Assembly: GCA_003559855.1 (NCBI GenBank)
Contig: PWJZ01000057.1
Coordinates: forward strand, 1-33,243
Origin: Bacteroidales bacterium
Lineage (GTDB): Bacteria > Bacteroidota > Bacteroidia > Bacteroidales > UBA7960
Direction: 5' to 3'
Length of the DNA stretch: 33,243 nucleotides
Part shown: positions 14,877-22,815 of the stretch, piece by piece
Layout of the letters: each line of letters opens with the position of its first letter
Numbering within the stretch: position 1 is the stretch's first letter
Made by a program: the position numbers and the translations under genes
Notes under the pieces: generated by a model
Told to the model about the DNA's origin: nothing
The model's input: the letters and a program-made list of their open reading frames with translations, nothing else
The model's database searches: none

Positions 14877-16757
14877 CTAATGATAGTTAAATCCGATAAA
14901 GTTCCAGTAATATAGCTGGAAGATCACAAGAATATTTACTATCGTGATTAAAACGTAAAATGTCCGGCTGCGCAATTTTATATTTTTTGCCGGTAGTATT
15001 TTAACTGAATTATATATCATTAATATGGTTAAAATAATAAATACAAACGGCAACATCAGGGCGAATATCATTCCTGAAGCCGGTGGTGCCGAGCAGACAA
15101 CTTTTTCGGGATCTCCTATTGCCAAACTAAGCACAATATAAAAAAGCAACAATATAAATGCAGCCCACCATGCGGCCAGTTTAGCCCGTACGGGCAGGAA
15201 TTTTAATGTTTTTCTCAAAGGCTTGTAATTCAATCTTGTAAAAAATATTGCAGGCCAGAAAATCAAAAGAAATAGTGATAAGATTATTGCAATTAAAAAT
15301 ATTGCCATATTCAGCGTTTGGCTTTCATGAAAGGGAACTTTGTCTGCGGCCATTATAGCCCAGTTTCCTAAAAAGCCATGAGCAATTCTGCCTTTTTCAT
15401 CTTTTTCGAAGGCAAGGATTTCGCAGCTATGTTTTTCACGAAAAATCAGACTGTCAATAGGTACCCAATATTTTACCTCACCCATAAAATCAGTTTTCAG
15501 CATATTCTCTTCGACAGTTGCTTTACCTTGGCTCATAAGGGAGATTATTTTTGTATAATCCGTATGGGGGTATCTGTTAATCTTATAGTTGCCTGCGAAT
15601 TTATTCATATAATCTTTGCTTAATTCAATAGCCGGGTTGAGTTCCTTCTTTTTTTCGAAATATTGGTCAACGAAAACACCCAATACGTTTTGGTAAGCCA
15701 TGGCGCCACCATCGCTATTGAAAGAGACAAACAGACCCAGGTTATGTTGCGGAAACAGAGCCATTAAAGAGTGAAACCAAAATGTGTTGCCGCCATGACC
15801 AATAATCTGCTGACACTTAATGCTCATATCCATAAAGCCGTAACGGCACGGGTTAACCATAGGTGCATGATACATCACAGGTTCAAGCATTTTTGAGTAG
15901 GTAGCGGAATCCATAATTATGGTATCATTGAAATAGCCATGCTGCAGAAACATTCGCATGAAATCGGCCATATCTTTGGCAGTGGTTGTAACGCTGCCTG
16001 CCGGTGGTATTGATACATATTCAAATGGTCTTTCAACCATTTCTCCTTCTTCAAATTTATATCCTTTACTGATATTTTCAGCCAAATCACCAGGTAGAGG
16101 CTGGCGAAAAGTTGTATTGTACATTCCAAGCGGGGTAATAATATGCTTTTCAACATATTCATTCCACTCCAGGCCTGAAATTATTTCGACAATATGTGCT
16201 GCGATAGCGGTACCATGATTGGAATATGATGCGTGAATACCAGGCGGACGCACTCTGGCGGGCAACTGCCTGCTTAGCAGCTCATCGAGCGGCTTTTTGG
16301 CCAACTCTTCAGCAAAAAGCCCCGTAATAATATCCTCAAAGCCTGGTGTATGACTCATCAGGTGAGTCATGGTAATTGGATCTTCGAAGGTGTCGGGAAT
16401 TTGAAAATCTGTAAGATAGTCGTTGATATTACGGTTCAAATCCAGCTTACCTTGTTCAACCAATTGCATAACAGCTACCCATACAAACATTTTGGATATT
16501 GAACCGATACGAAAAAGTGTTTTGTCCGGATTAACCGGCAAACGTTTTTCCAGGTCACCATAGCCGTAGCCTTTTAATAATAATATCTTGCCGTCTTTGA
16601 CAATACAGGCCGTACCACCTGCTATGTTGTTATCTTTTAGCTTTGAAGCTATCAAACCATCCATAAAAGCATCAACATGAACGGAATCCAATTCTGCCCT
16701 GGTGTTGACAGTCAACGCTATTGCCAGCAATATATAAACAACTGTTAGCTTTTTCAT
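14877..16757 (-). CDS. Serine beta-lactamase-like hydrolase with C-terminal membrane domain
   Basis: 626 residues. A signal peptide (1-21) precedes a class C beta-lactamase/PBP-like domain with all three motifs: SISK (Ser86 nucleophile, Lys89), YSN (178-180) and HGG (321-323) in place of KTG. A region around 385-470 follows, then about four hydrophobic helices (near 483-505, 527-547, 555-580, 595-620). Such proteins are usually peptidases/esterases acting on peptidoglycan or D-amino-acid peptides rather than resistance enzymes; the substrate is unknown. The membrane tail would hold the enzyme on the periplasmic face of the inner membrane. Ten nucleotides separate it from the downstream DUF6150-like gene. 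Confidence 0.88.
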   Translation of the reverse strand: MKKLTVVYILLAIALTVNTRAELDSVHVDAFMDGLIASKLKDNNIAGGTACIVKDGKILLLKGYGYGDLEKRLPVNPDKTLFRIGSISKMFVWVAVMQLVEQGKLDLNRNINDYLTDFQIPDTFEDPITMTHLMSHTPGFEDIITGLFAEELAKKPLDELLSRQLPARVRPPGIHASYSNHGTAIAAHIVEIISGLEWNEYVEKHIITPLGMYNTTFRQPLPGDLAENISKGYKFEEGEMVERPFEYVSIPPAGSVTTTAKDMADFMRMFLQHGYFNDTIIMDSATYSKMLEPVMYHAPMVNPCRYGFMDMSIKCQQIIGHGGNTFWFHSLMALFPQHNLGLFVSFNSDGGAMAYQNVLGVFVDQYFEKKKELNPAIELSKDYMNKFAGNYKINRYPHTDYTKIISLMSQGKATVEENMLKTDFMGEVKYWVPIDSLIFREKHSCEILAFEKDEKGRIAHGFLGNWAIMAADKVPFHESQTLNMAIFLIAIILSLFLLIFWPAIFFTRLNYKPLRKTLKFLPVRAKLAAWWAAFILLLFYIVLSLAIGDPEKVVCSAPPASGMIFALMLPFVFIILTILMIYNSVKILPAKNIKLRSRTFYVLITIVNILVIFQLYYWNFIGFNYH

Positions 16758-16882
16758 TCGTATAAAATGAAGTTAAACTTATGATTACTAATGATATATA
16801 TTATTCAATGTTTGGTTTATTAATTCTTAATCCATGCAACCCTTATGTTTTTTATACTCCCTTCGTTTCCCATACGGACGGG

Positions 16883-16900
16883 ACCGGCTTTCAGGCCGGT
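16883..16900. repeat. ACCGGC/GCCGGT hairpin in the gap between lipoprotein and beta-lactamase genes
   Basis: Perfect 6-bp arms around TTTCAG inside a GC-rich patch (about 16865-16925) in an otherwise AT-rich spacer. It lies downstream of the lipoprotein gene. There is no adjoining T-run on the minus strand, so it is not a clear intrinsic terminator. Confidence 0.4.
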
Positions 16901-17032
16901 TACTCAAATTGCTCGTGAGACCGCTTTGCTAAATTCGCTAAGTTCATTATCTTTTATGAACAATATTAAATGAGGGTTTCATCGGATTTCTTATTTTAGT
17001 TATTTTTTATATCAAAGACATATCATCTGTTA

Positions 17033-17428
17033 TTAATCCATAGAGGGATAAATACAACGCATAAGGAATTCGCCTGAAGGATATTTGCTTTTTTCGACAT
17101 GCAGTTTAAGTTTATCAGGATATTTATCATCAAATGGTCCAAGTTCAAGGATCAACCATATTTCAGCCATTTGTTCTATATGCAGGCTTTGCGAGTTTCT
17201 TACTCTCCAAAAGTCATACCTTGAATCGCCAATTGACATAAGCCCGTCTTCATAAAAAATAGTTGGTGCTGAAAGGTCATAATTGGCACCTGGTGCCAAT
17301 TCAATTATATCAGGAACGCCCCATTTGGTGTCAATAAGATAATCCTTGTTAAACATGAGTTCTTCATCTTCGCATGAAAAGATAAAAACAAAACTAAAAA
17401 TAAAGAGGGCTTGAAATAGTTTTTTCAT
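17033..17428 (-). CDS. Small lipoprotein at the end of the usher-like operon
   Basis: 131 residues from the ATG at 17428: MKKLFQALFIFSFVFIFSCE, with lipobox FIFSC followed by acidic EDEEL, typical of a Bacteroidota lipoprotein (the acidic stretch may be a surface-export signal). The frame is open 21 codons upstream, but only this start gives a signal peptide. The mature part, IDTKWGVPDIIELAP and YDFWRVRNSQSLHIEQMAEI, resembles small lipocalin-like lipoproteins; I cannot name a family. It lies 79 nt downstream of the usher-like gene, same strand, and may be an accessory of that system. Confidence 0.65.
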   Translation of the reverse strand: MKKLFQALFIFSFVFIFSCEDEELMFNKDYLIDTKWGVPDIIELAPGANYDLSAPTIFYEDGLMSIGDSRYDFWRVRNSQSLHIEQMAEIWLILELGPFDDKYPDKLKLHVEKSKYPSGEFLMRCIYPSMD

Positions 17429-17507
17429 AATGTTTGGTGTAACCTGTTTTTTGTTTATGTTTTTATTCATAACATGCTTTTGTTCCGGCAAATTATCAGA
17501 TTACCGG

Positions 17508-20500
17508 TTATTTATCAATAATGGTTATTTCAACTCTTCTGTTTCTTGCCCTGTTTTCTTCGGTATCGTCGGGTGCAACCGGTCTGCGGTCTTCGTAGCC
17601 GACATATTCGATATTTCCGACGCCTTGTTCAAACATGTATCTTGCAACGGCTTCAGCGCGCCTGTTGGAAATTCCTCTGAAATCCATTGTTTCTAACGCA
17701 TCCGAATGGCCGGCAATCTGGATCCTTACATTCGGGTTTTCCTTCAGTTGTTCTATAAGTCGATCAAGTTCGGGATATGCTTCAGTAGGTATTTCATCGC
17801 TTCCTGAATCGAATACAAGATTCCTCAACTCAATTTTTGAACCTACAATAATATTTTCAAGCAATACTTCCATTTCTACATCCTGAATTGTAAGGGTCGG
17901 CTCAAGGTCAAGTTTTTCAGAATAGAGCCAGTATCCCGGGGTAACTAAAATTAACGAATAATTTTCCCCGGTCATGAAGCTGGTATTAAATCTGCCGGTA
18001 TTTCTGTCTGAGCGTGTTGTTTCGATGGTCCTTCCCGTTCTGTTATCAACGATTTCAATTGTAGCCCTCAAAGGTTGCAGCGTCATTCTGTCTTTAACAT
18101 ACCCTGACAAATTTGTGCGCCTTACTGTCATAACTTCTGCATCCACATCAGCTTCACTCGGATAAAAGTCTATTCTGCGTCTTCTTTCATCAAACACAAA
18201 ATTTACTTCAAATTTTTTGTAAGCATTCAGGTGAACGACAAAATTATTTTGGCGAAGGGTGAAATGGTCTTCAAAAATATCACGTATTGATACCACGTAA
18301 TCGTCGAGGCTGGGAGCATATATTTCAAATTTGCCCTGCCCGTCGGTAAGCGTTGAGAGAGTGTTGCCCCTGGCATCGGTAGCAGTTACCCTTATGTTTG
18401 ATACATCTATTCTGCCCAGGGTTGACAGCTTACTTCGGTTAAGTATGACTTTGCCGAAAATTTTGTTTCTTTCCAGAAACGGAACATAAATGTTCTTGTC
18501 TTTATTGACATGAACAATCATTTCGGTTACATCAGGTACAAAAGTGCCGTTTCTTTTATCCATTGAATTTATAACAATTCTGTAAAGCCCTGCGGCAAGG
18601 TTTTCATAAGTGACGGTTCCGTCCATTCCGGAAAGCAATTTGTTGTTGACCAATTGCCCTGTAAATTCATATTCTTTTTCAAATTCATCATAATAACGTG
18701 TATCCTCACGATAAATGGTTACCAATACATTATTGACGCCTGGTTCATTGGGGTCTTTACGCAGGTTGCCGTTCAAGTCTTTAAACAGATGCACTGTCAT
18801 ATCGTAATACTTAACCCTTGGCTGGTTCCAGTAAAAATCTTTTTTTAGCCTTATCTCAAAGTAAGTGCTGGAATAATCGTATTTGTCTTCGGTGATAAGG
18901 TCGGTAGACATCTGATATCCCAAAGTGTTGAGGAATGATACCGTAAACCCTTTGGGCAGGTAAAAATCCAGCTCGTTATGCATGTGTAGCCTTGTGGTTT
19001 TGAAGGTGAAGTCGTGCATAAAATTCAATCTTGATGAAAGCTTTACTATATTTCTGTAGATAAAGGTTTCGTAATAAGGCATAATGCGTATACTTTGAGT
19101 AAAATAAGCCTGGTAAAAATAAACTAATTGCTGGTTCAGGGCATAGGGTCCGTAGAAATAGTTCAGGAATGCTCCCCAGTTTCCGCTTTTCATATTAAAG
19201 CTGAAATCGGCACTAAAGAACTGTTTTCTGTCATCCAGGTAATGAATATTTGCTTCGTTGTCGGGTTCTGAAAAGCTGGTCACAAAGCTATAACCTATTG
19301 ACAATGAAGGGTTGAAAAACATAAGATGGCTTTCCCTGATCCGTGCTCCTATTTCAAATTTTGCACTATTGGTAATAAAAGGGTCGTCGCCATTGAAGTG
19401 AAAAAATGCATTTGAGCCGCGTCTTTCATAAATGGGGCCGAAAAAATATGCAAATCCTGTATCCATGTATCTTGTGGTTCTTAAATTAGCCCGCCTTGTA
19501 CTATGAAACCTGTCTGAAAATATCCCTGAAGTACTTTCAACCACAGGTTTGCTGACTCTGTCGTAAAATATCAGATCAAATAAAAGTCTTTCCCTGTAGC
19601 GGTAATTTATCGTGCCCAAAAAGTTGTGACGTCCTGCATAATGACCGTAATAATTTGTAGTGCCAAACTGTTCATTCAGGCGGATTCTGATATTATTTAT
19701 TCTGCCCGAATAGTTAACTCTGAATCCATAACCGATTTCCTGTTGATTTATCTCATTAAAGGTTACATCGCTAAGACCTGCATCTAATGTAATATGATGA
19801 TTTTTGAATAAAGCCAGATTGGTACCTACTCCATATATATTTGCATCACTGTTGTACCATCTGTTTTCGGTCGTTGCAAATCTTGTATGAAGGCCAAGTT
19901 TAGCCCACCGAGCATTAAATATGCCGCCATAATTTCTGATTGGTCTGTATGGGTTTTCGGCTGCTATGCCTTTGATCTCATAGCGGTTAAAAAACCTGTA
20001 ATTCAATTTCAGACCTCTTCCCAGCCCATGCTTGAGAGGCATTCCTGTAAGGTCTCCTATAATAACATTAAATACCGGGGCGTTGTATGACACCCTGAAA
20101 CGGCTTCGGTCTAAAAAATCGTCGGTTCTGCCGATCCCATATGCCCTGAACCTGTAGCTTATGTTGCGATCCCGGCGAAATAAGATGTTTCCCTGCACGG
20201 CTCCTGAAAAATAGGGGTCATATTCACTAAAAAGGTTATGGATCATAGCCTCGGCAATCAAGGGAATTTCACCCGGAGGGATTTCATACCTGAAAAAATT
20301 TGCAAGGTGTCTGAACCAGAAGGTAGTCGTGAATCTCCTTTCGTCTGTCGTAGCTTCAAGGTCAACCCTGAAAAGTGATTGATTGTTAAGTTCATTCTGA
20401 TCCTGTTCAAGCAAAACCGGTATGGTAATAGTAGTATCTTTGCCCGATTCAAGCCGAACATCAAATAAAAGACTGTTATTCTCTTCGTTTGGAAGAATAA

Positions 20501-21062
20501 CATTATCAGTGCTTCGTAATTCAATGAATATCAGTTCGTCTATATTACCCTGATTTTCAAAATTAAAGCTTAATATGCTTTGACTTGTTTCAAGATCGAA
20601 ATACGAGACTCTTGTAATGGGTCTGAATCTAAGGTTGGACCTGCTGGGTATTTTTACATAACAATAGGCGTTTGCCAATGTATGGTCGTAGCGGTCATTG
20701 ACAGATGCGATAATTGAATAACCTATTTCACCCCTTACATCTTTTGTTGCAGCCACCCTGATGGGTATCAGCAGTGTATCCCCGCCTTCAATCGTATAAT
20801 TGCGTTTTTCTTCTTTTATAACGGTCCAACCGACCGGAGCATTGAAGTCTATAACGACAACATGAGGCATGTTGCTTCTATTTACTACATTCAATACGTT
20901 AAAAAATGTTTCATCGGGTTCTATTTGAAGGTCTTCATGCCGGAAGTAAGCTTTCAGATCAGGTTGGTCATAATTGAAATCGGATAGATTTTGAGAAAAG
21001 CAGTCAATATGGCTAACGGTAAAAATTACTACATATAACACATATTTAAATTGAATATTCAT
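17508..21062 (-). CDS. Large usher-like outer-membrane barrel with C-terminal OmpA domain
   Basis: 1184 residues from ATG 21062 (signal MNIQFKYVLYVVIFTVSHID, ending near CFSQ). In order: Ig-like domains in about 20-280 (e.g. FFNVLNVVNRSNMPHVVVID, VGWTVIKEEKRNYTI); a very large beta-barrel from about 285 to 765, rich in aromatic strands such as VIIGDLTGMPLKHGLGRG. Next comes an SdrD-B-like domain with DLNGNLRKDPNEPGVNNVLV; a carboxypeptidase-regulatory-like domain (IFGKVILNRSK, LSTLTDGQGKFEIYAP); another beta sandwich (LSGYVKDRMTLQPLRATIEI); and a C-terminal OmpA peptidoglycan-binding domain (VFDSGSDEI, IAGHSDALE, NRARNRRVEITI). The barrel plus beta-sandwich order recalls ushers, and the neighbours are a PapD-like chaperone gene and two pilin-like genes. 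OmpA fusion to an usher is unusual. Usher function is inferred. Confidence 0.7.
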   Translation of the reverse strand: MNIQFKYVLYVVIFTVSHIDCFSQNLSDFNYDQPDLKAYFRHEDLQIEPDETFFNVLNVVNRSNMPHVVVIDFNAPVGWTVIKEEKRNYTIEGGDTLLIPIRVAATKDVRGEIGYSIIASVNDRYDHTLANAYCYVKIPSRSNLRFRPITRVSYFDLETSQSILSFNFENQGNIDELIFIELRSTDNVILPNEENNSLLFDVRLESGKDTTITIPVLLEQDQNELNNQSLFRVDLEATTDERRFTTTFWFRHLANFFRYEIPPGEIPLIAEAMIHNLFSEYDPYFSGAVQGNILFRRDRNISYRFRAYGIGRTDDFLDRSRFRVSYNAPVFNVIIGDLTGMPLKHGLGRGLKLNYRFFNRYEIKGIAAENPYRPIRNYGGIFNARWAKLGLHTRFATTENRWYNSDANIYGVGTNLALFKNHHITLDAGLSDVTFNEINQQEIGYGFRVNYSGRINNIRIRLNEQFGTTNYYGHYAGRHNFLGTINYRYRERLLFDLIFYDRVSKPVVESTSGIFSDRFHSTRRANLRTTRYMDTGFAYFFGPIYERRGSNAFFHFNGDDPFITNSAKFEIGARIRESHLMFFNPSLSIGYSFVTSFSEPDNEANIHYLDDRKQFFSADFSFNMKSGNWGAFLNYFYGPYALNQQLVYFYQAYFTQSIRIMPYYETFIYRNIVKLSSRLNFMHDFTFKTTRLHMHNELDFYLPKGFTVSFLNTLGYQMSTDLITEDKYDYSSTYFEIRLKKDFYWNQPRVKYYDMTVHLFKDLNGNLRKDPNEPGVNNVLVTIYREDTRYYDEFEKEYEFTGQLVNNKLLSGMDGTVTYENLAAGLYRIVINSMDKRNGTFVPDVTEMIVHVNKDKNIYVPFLERNKIFGKVILNRSKLSTLGRIDVSNIRVTATDARGNTLSTLTDGQGKFEIYAPSLDDYVVSIRDIFEDHFTLRQNNFVVHLNAYKKFEVNFVFDERRRRIDFYPSEADVDAEVMTVRRTNLSGYVKDRMTLQPLRATIEIVDNRTGRTIETTRSDRNTGRFNTSFMTGENYSLILVTPGYWLYSEKLDLEPTLTIQDVEMEVLLENIIVGSKIELRNLVFDSGSDEIPTEAYPELDRLIEQLKENPNVRIQIAGHSDALETMDFRGISNRRAEAVARYMFEQGVGNIEYVGYEDRRPVAPDDTEENRARNRRVEITIIDK

Positions 21063-21081
21063 TTCAACCTGTTTCTGTTTT

Positions 21082-21651
21082 TCATTGTGCCGTAATCTTA
21101 AACTCAATATCTACGACATAATAGCCTGCCGGCTCACCCAGTAATATTTTAGATCCTTTACCGCATCTGTAAGTAATAATGATTTTGTTATCATTAAAAC
21201 CTCCCTGTGGAGCATCTGCTACTAGGAGTTGATATCCACTATCCAGATCTTTTTCTGGCTGCATCCAGGCTGAAAGGTCTGTATTACCACCTCCGTCACC
21301 GGCTTCGATCGAAATAATGTCAAGGTCCAGCTGCTTGCCGCTGTCGCCTATAATAAACATTGTTGAAGCCTTGAATTCCAGGTCCCAACTCCTGCCAGGA
21401 TCGTCTTCATCGATAAAATATACTGCCAGCCTTGTCCAGTTTTGATATTCCACGCCTTCCTCGTATTTGTTCATTGAATTGATCCTGAAATCTACACTGC
21501 CACCACTTTCAATCCTAATCATCATTGTATCCGGCTGTGAATTTTGTGCGTGGATTAGGTTGTTAGCGAAAACAATATTAACAATAATAGTTATTATACA
21601 TATGTAGTATCTCTTTATTGTCATTCCAATGATTCTTTGACCTGCTGGCAT
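21082..21651 (-). CDS. Pilin-like secreted subunit B
   Basis: 189 residues (180 from the ATG at 21624, MTIKRYYICIITIIVNIVFA, which looks the better signal peptide start, cleaved near LIHAQ). The mature protein has RIESGGSVDFRINSMNKYEE, then a W-D-L strand, and ends NDNKIIITYRCGKGSKILLG followed by AGYYVVDIEFKITAQ. These match the other small protein at 22079-22681 (LNVVSGGNVEF, NDNDFTIHWRCG, closing hydrophobic strand). The alternation of hydrophobic residues and the closing G-x-Y-x-x-x-(I/V)-x-F-x-(I/L) strand resemble spore-coat-U/pilin-type chaperone-usher subunits. It is followed by the usher-like gene after 19 nt, so it is probably a minor or tip subunit made with the usher. Function inferred from context. 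Confidence 0.6.
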   Translation of the reverse strand: MPAGQRIIGMTIKRYYICIITIIVNIVFANNLIHAQNSQPDTMMIRIESGGSVDFRINSMNKYEEGVEYQNWTRLAVYFIDEDDPGRSWDLEFKASTMFIIGDSGKQLDLDIISIEAGDGGGNTDLSAWMQPEKDLDSGYQLLVADAPQGGFNDNKIIITYRCGKGSKILLGEPAGYYVVDIEFKITAQ

Positions 21652-22078
21652 TTTATTATAAACAATTCGTAACAGGTAACCGAGCTTGATCTTTGTACTC
21701 GGAAGTTAAGGCCCGGGATTGAATAGCATCAATGATTTTTACTGCTTAGCCATTCCTGTTAAAAACCTTTTAACCCGGCTTGCCCTTTTCTAATTAAATA
21801 CTAATAATATGTTATATATCTTGCTTAGTTAAAAGTTTATAATTATATTACTTTTATTTAGCCAAACTGCTTAATTAGCAAATAAAATCCGTTTAAATAA
21901 ACACATAAAAATATCATCCTCATGATCAGTTGCTTGGTATCGGATCGTATACTTTCATCAAGATCAACCTTTCATAAATAAAGAAACAGTCAAAAAATCC
22001 TGCCCTGCCACATCATATTGAATATGATACTGATTTTTAAGACAGGATTTAATGACCGGTCATTTGTATGATATTTTT
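21652..22078. other. 427-nt intergenic region between the two subunit genes
   Basis: No coding frame seen. It contains the terminator for subunit A (21995-22050) and then about 340 nt of AT-rich DNA that must hold the promoter of the subunit B/usher-like operon. I found no TAnnTTTG match on the minus strand in it. Confidence 0.5.
21995..22050 (-). terminator. Hairpin terminator after pilin-like subunit A
   Basis: Outer arms AAATCCTG and CAGGATTT, with a nested ATCATATTGAATATGAT stem inside. On the minus strand the outer stem ends GGCAGGATTTTTTG, giving a T-run immediately after the hairpin. It lies 28 nt downstream of the subunit A stop, so it would separate subunit A from the subunit B/usher-like transcript. 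Confidence 0.65.
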
Positions 22079-22681
22079 TTATTCTGCTGGTCTTAATATC
22101 AGGAACACATTAGTGGCATATCTATCGGCAGCAAGTTGTTGCTCCAGTATAGACACCGGGTTCATTCCACCTTCCTGCGTACCACAACGCCAGTGAATTG
22201 TAAAGTCATTGTCGTTAATGTCACCGGCATTTGAATTGGTGCCGTCATAACCGACTATGATCTCTTCGGTATTTGTAAGAGCAGACGGGTTTGCCTCAGT
22301 TGATGGAATATTCAGCACAGTTTCATTATTGTCTCCATTGGCTTCAACATGATATCCGATATTGTCAAGCTCCATACCGGTACCGTCAATGTCATCGGTA
22401 GAAACCAGCATGTCTTCTTCTGAATACATAACAACATCCCAGTCGACCGAAGAGGCAACCGTAAACCTTGTATCGTATGGCGGTGAATTGAAAATACCTT
22501 CCTGATAGTCAGCCAGGGTTATAAAACTAAACTCAACATTACCTCCCGAAACTACATTTAAACGTAAAATGGAGCTGAGAGTAACAGCAACAGGTACAAC
22601 AGCCCTGTCGTCAACGGCTTGCCCGAAAGAAACATTTCCTAAAAGCAAACCACCGATTAACAAATAGATTATCCGTTTCAT
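22079..22681 (-). CDS. Pilin-like secreted subunit A (probable major subunit)
   Basis: 200 residues: signal peptide MKRIIYLLIGGLLLGNVSFG (cleaved near FGQA), then a strand-rich segment AVVPVAVTLSSILRLNVVSG, GGNVEFSFITLADYQEG, SVDWDVVMYSEEDM, and toward the end NDNDFTIHWRCG and ADRYATNVFLILRPAE. It is related to subunit B at 21082 by the SGGxVxF...YxxG block, a WD(V/L) strand, the ND(N)-x-x-I-x-(Y/W)-R-C-G block and the closing hydrophobic strand. It has its own candidate promoter (22728-22735) and terminator, so it could be expressed at higher level than the usher-like operon, as major pilins often are. Only one cysteine (in RCG) is obvious. I infer a secreted subunit; no named family is assured. 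Confidence 0.6.
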   Translation of the reverse strand: MKRIIYLLIGGLLLGNVSFGQAVDDRAVVPVAVTLSSILRLNVVSGGNVEFSFITLADYQEGIFNSPPYDTRFTVASSVDWDVVMYSEEDMLVSTDDIDGTGMELDNIGYHVEANGDNNETVLNIPSTEANPSALTNTEEIIVGYDGTNSNAGDINDNDFTIHWRCGTQEGGMNPVSILEQQLAADRYATNVFLILRPAE

Positions 22682-22727
22682 AGATTGTAAATTTAAGTTA
22701 ATAAGTAAAAAATTAAATTTCAGGGGA

Positions 22728-22735
22728 CAAATATA
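22728..22735 (-). promoter_or_regulatory. Candidate promoter of pilin-like subunit A
   Basis: Minus strand TATATTTG, a TAnnTTTG match, 47 nt upstream of the ATG at 22681, with TTTA 18 nt further upstream as a weak -33 box. Confidence 0.5.
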
Positions 22736-22815
22736 AAATATTTATTTTAATCATAAACACAACAGGACGAAAAATTGAAATTTTAACAAAAAACATTTAT
22801 TTCAGAATTATATAA

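Noticed and set aside
14877-16757. Serine hydrolase as an antibiotic-resistance beta-lactamase
   Set aside because: It has HGG in place of KTG, a membrane tail and extra domain; such proteins are usually peptidases or esterases and resistance should not be claimed.
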